From an uncultured Campylobacter sp. (GTDB taxonomy: Bacteria > Campylobacterota > Campylobacteria > Campylobacterales > Campylobacteraceae), in the NCBI RefSeq assembly GCF_937997535.1, contig NZ_CALKTT010000060.1, forward strand, positions 21,447-85,446: a stretch of 64,000 bases of DNA, written 5' to 3'. The notes beneath the pieces are model-generated. The model made no database searches and was not told the origin of the DNA. It saw nothing but the letters and a program-made list of their open reading frames with translations. Below are positions 62,207 through 64,000 of this stretch, one piece after another. The position numbers and the translations under genes were made by a program. Position 1 is the stretch's first letter, and each line of letters opens with the position of its first letter.

Positions 62207-62881
62207 ATGATAGAGTGGATACAAAATTTTTTTAGCGGAGTGATTCCGAAGCTGCTACTAAACGCGACGCTGGAGACGCTGTATATGACCTTCGTAAGTA
62301 CGGCTTTAGCGTTTATTTTGGGGCTCGTGCTTGCGATCGTGCTTATTCTTACGCGCCGCGGCGGGCTTTGCGAAAACCGCATCGTTTACGCCGTGCTGGA
62401 CGTCGTGATAAACACGCTGCGAAGCTTCCCGTTTATAATTTTGTTGATCGTGCTCTTTCCGCTTACAAAGCTTCTTGTCAGCACAAGCATCGGCACCACC
62501 GCGGCGATCGTGCCGCTTACTATCGGCTCGGCGCCCTTCATTGCGCGGCTCATCGAAAGCGCGCTACTGGAGGTCGATAGCGGCGTGATCGAGGCGGCGA
62601 AGAGCTTCGGCGCAAGCAAGATGCAGATCATCTTTCGCGTGATGTTCGTCGAGGCGCTGCCTAGCATCATCGGCGCGATTACTCTGACGCTCATCGTCAT
62701 CATCGGATTTACGGCGATGGCGGGCACTGTCGGCGGCGGTGGGCTCGGCGACGTAGCGATCCGCTACGGCTTTCAGCGCTTCCGCCCCGATATAATGGCA
62801 TACACCGTCGTAATCCTGATCGTGCTCGTGCAGATAATCCAAAGCATTGGAAATTTGCTCTATAAAATTACGAAAAAGTAG
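62207..62881 (+). CDS. metI: Methionine ABC transporter permease MetI
   Basis: A 224-aa inner-membrane permease with about five helices. The cytoplasmic coupling motif is EAAKSFGASKMQIIFRVMFVEALP, and the signature FTAMAGTVGGGGLGD and RYGFQRFRPDIM are typical of MetI. It needs the ATPase MetN and the binding protein MetQ, but neither lies on either side within the window. The response regulator is 84 bases upstream. Isolation may mean a rearranged operon. Confidence 0.87.
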   Translation: MIEWIQNFFSGVIPKLLLNATLETLYMTFVSTALAFILGLVLAIVLILTRRGGLCENRIVYAVLDVVINTLRSFPFIILLIVLFPLTKLLVSTSIGTTAAIVPLTIGSAPFIARLIESALLEVDSGVIEAAKSFGASKMQIIFRVMFVEALPSIIGAITLTLIVIIGFTAMAGTVGGGGLGDVAIRYGFQRFRPDIMAYTVVILIVLVQIIQSIGNLLYKITKK

Positions 62882-63861
62882 GCTCAAGTCCATAGCTTAA
62901 GAGATATCAAACATTTTCTATTAGTATAAAATTGCAAAAAAGTAGATCTTAAACTTATAGACCGTTCATTTGCATAGCCTGTTTTGCTAAACTGTAAAAT
63001 TATAAAAAATATAGGTTTACAACGCTATGAATACCGCTTGAAATTCTATATCGTAAGCAGTTAGATTTTTGCCTGCCGTCAAGGTCTAAATTTAAGGCTT
63101 TGTGTAGCTAAAGCAAAGCTCGTGCCAAGACTTGCTTCGTGTAGAGTAAGCTTTTATTTTTATAACAGGTCGCATCTTTGAAGCGAACGATCGAAACTGC
63201 GCTGGGTAATTTTAAAATTCGCAGGCAAGATTTAGGCGCAGAATTTTAAAATTTAATTACCTAAAATTTAAAATTTAGCCCAAACCTTAATGAGAAGCGT
63301 GTTGAAATTTGAAATTCTAAAGCACGGAATTTTAAAATTTTAAAAATTTAGACCTTAAGAAATTTTGCTTATAAATTCTAAGACAAACAGTTTTAAAATT
63401 TTATAATTTTAAGTTTTGCGGGATCTTTCTTATACAATTTCACTTTTACATCGAAATTTCGTAGCTTAATTTTAAAATATAAAGCGCAGAATATAAATAA
63501 AAGGCACCGGCCTTAGCAATAAAAGCCAATAATGATGGTATTGCCGCTTTGACAAGCTTTTTTGGCTTTGGTAAAAGAACCTAAGATTGCGCCAGTTCTT
63601 TAAAGATAAAGTAGACTATGAAATTCCTCTGTGAATTGAGTCTAAATTCTTTTGTATTGCAAATTTTAAAGCGGCGTAGAATTTTATGAATTATCTTGTG
63701 GCGCTTGCCGTAAAATTTTATGCGGGTGGATACTGCGCGTTTAATAAGATCGTTATCGCATAAGAGCAGAGCTACTAAATTTATCCCGTTTTGCATTGCA
63801 AGATTGATGGTCTCTTTATGCGCCGCAAACGAGATCATCTGCGTAGCATCTAAATTTAAAA
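62882..63861. other. Gene-free 1-kb tract
   Basis: No supportable gene. An 85-codon minus-strand frame (63581-63838) has no good ribosome-binding site and lies downstream of the terminator of the next gene. AAATTTTAAAATT palindromes crowd 63230-63420. A possible promoter or terminator for metI is not evident. Confidence 0.55.
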
Positions 63862-63885
63862 AGGGGCGAGAAATCTCCCGCCCCT
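63862..63885 (-). terminator. Intrinsic terminator of the gene at the right edge
   Basis: AGGGGCG (63862-63868) pairs with CGCCCCT (63879-63885). On the minus strand CTCGCCCC is followed by TTTTT. It lies about 65 bases after the stop of the partial gene. Confidence 0.7.
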
Positions 63886-63949
63886 GAAATTTTAAGTATA
63901 GGATTTGATTTTATAGATGTGCAAGCTAGAGCTTACGCATCTCTTAAAT

Positions 63950-64000
63950 TTAAAACATAATCTCAAACCCTGCATTGATAGCACCACCTCTTGTTTTACC
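63950..64000 (-). CDS. C-terminal end of a probable outer-membrane beta-barrel protein (cut by window edge)
   Basis: Only 16 codons and the stop are inside the window. They read GKTRGGAINAGFEIMF on the minus strand. A final strand with alternating hydrophobic residues that ends in Phe is the signature of proteins recognised by the Bam machinery, such as porins and autotransporters. A terminator follows. The identity cannot be determined from this fragment. Confidence 0.5.
   Translation of the reverse strand, partial: GKTRGGAINAGFEIMF

Noticed and set aside
63581..63838. 85-codon minus-strand frame near the right edge
   Set aside because: Downstream of a strong terminator, weak start, basic product without a recognisable pattern.

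Overview
The window is a chromosomal segment of a Campylobacter species. The evidence is the gene content and order: hisS-speA-cysE-aspB, era/hslU/hslV/rplI/argG followed by S4-tsaE-lptB, and bpt-small ORF-pycA all follow blocks known from C. jejuni, and a cts-type transformation locus is present. Base composition is much less AT-rich than C. jejuni. The slot after lptB that holds rpoN in flagellated relatives holds no gene. Both points suggest a non-motile oral species such as C. gracilis; that species call is inference.

Layout. 1-4670: housekeeping genes (hisS end, speA, cysE, a small periplasmic protein, aspB). 5430-23017: a large plus-strand aryl-polyene-type (APE) biosynthesis and export locus: phosphopantetheinyl transferase, lipoprotein, two full ketosynthases plus a ketosynthase-like protein, two dehydratase domains, a ketoreductase, two acyl carrier proteins, an aryl/acyl-ACP ligase, a glycosyltransferase, two acyltransferases, a thioesterase, a LolA-like protein and an MMPL exporter. 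No ammonia-lyase for the aryl starter is seen. Many proteins of this locus carry low-complexity inserts or tails built from AAATTT-rich repeats, and one 359-codon ORF (12029-13108) is almost entirely such repeat. 23594-27365: a LysR regulator divergent from a periplasmic flavoprotein reductase with two tetraheme cytochromes c (FccABC-like). 27751-33520: an AT-rich orphan gene, an OprD-like porin, htpG with a partly conserved CIRCE-like operator, and a cysteine-rich Sel1-like protein. 33747-39975: murG, ftsW, a 1.6-kb gene-free tract, and ftsK, which appears to start at a non-standard codon. 40096-49540: the cts natural-transformation locus (type II secretion / type IV pilus-like machine), then era, hslUV, rplI and argG. 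54762-57588: S4 protein, tsaE, lptB and a secreted beta-propeller protein. 58098-62881: bpt, a small ORF, pycA, tRNA-Leu(CAA), hup, a response regulator and an isolated metI. The right edge cuts the 3' end of a minus-strand gene that probably encodes an outer-membrane beta-barrel.

Main observation. The hexamer AAATTT, a self-complementary member of the RAATTY family, is strikingly frequent in gene-free DNA and in the low-complexity inserts. In C. jejuni the CtsM methylase marks RAATTY sites, and this marking controls which DNA is taken up. The window therefore carries both a Cts uptake machine and a very dense population of candidate uptake sites. I suggest that uptake-site drive explains the unusual spacers and in-frame protein insertions.
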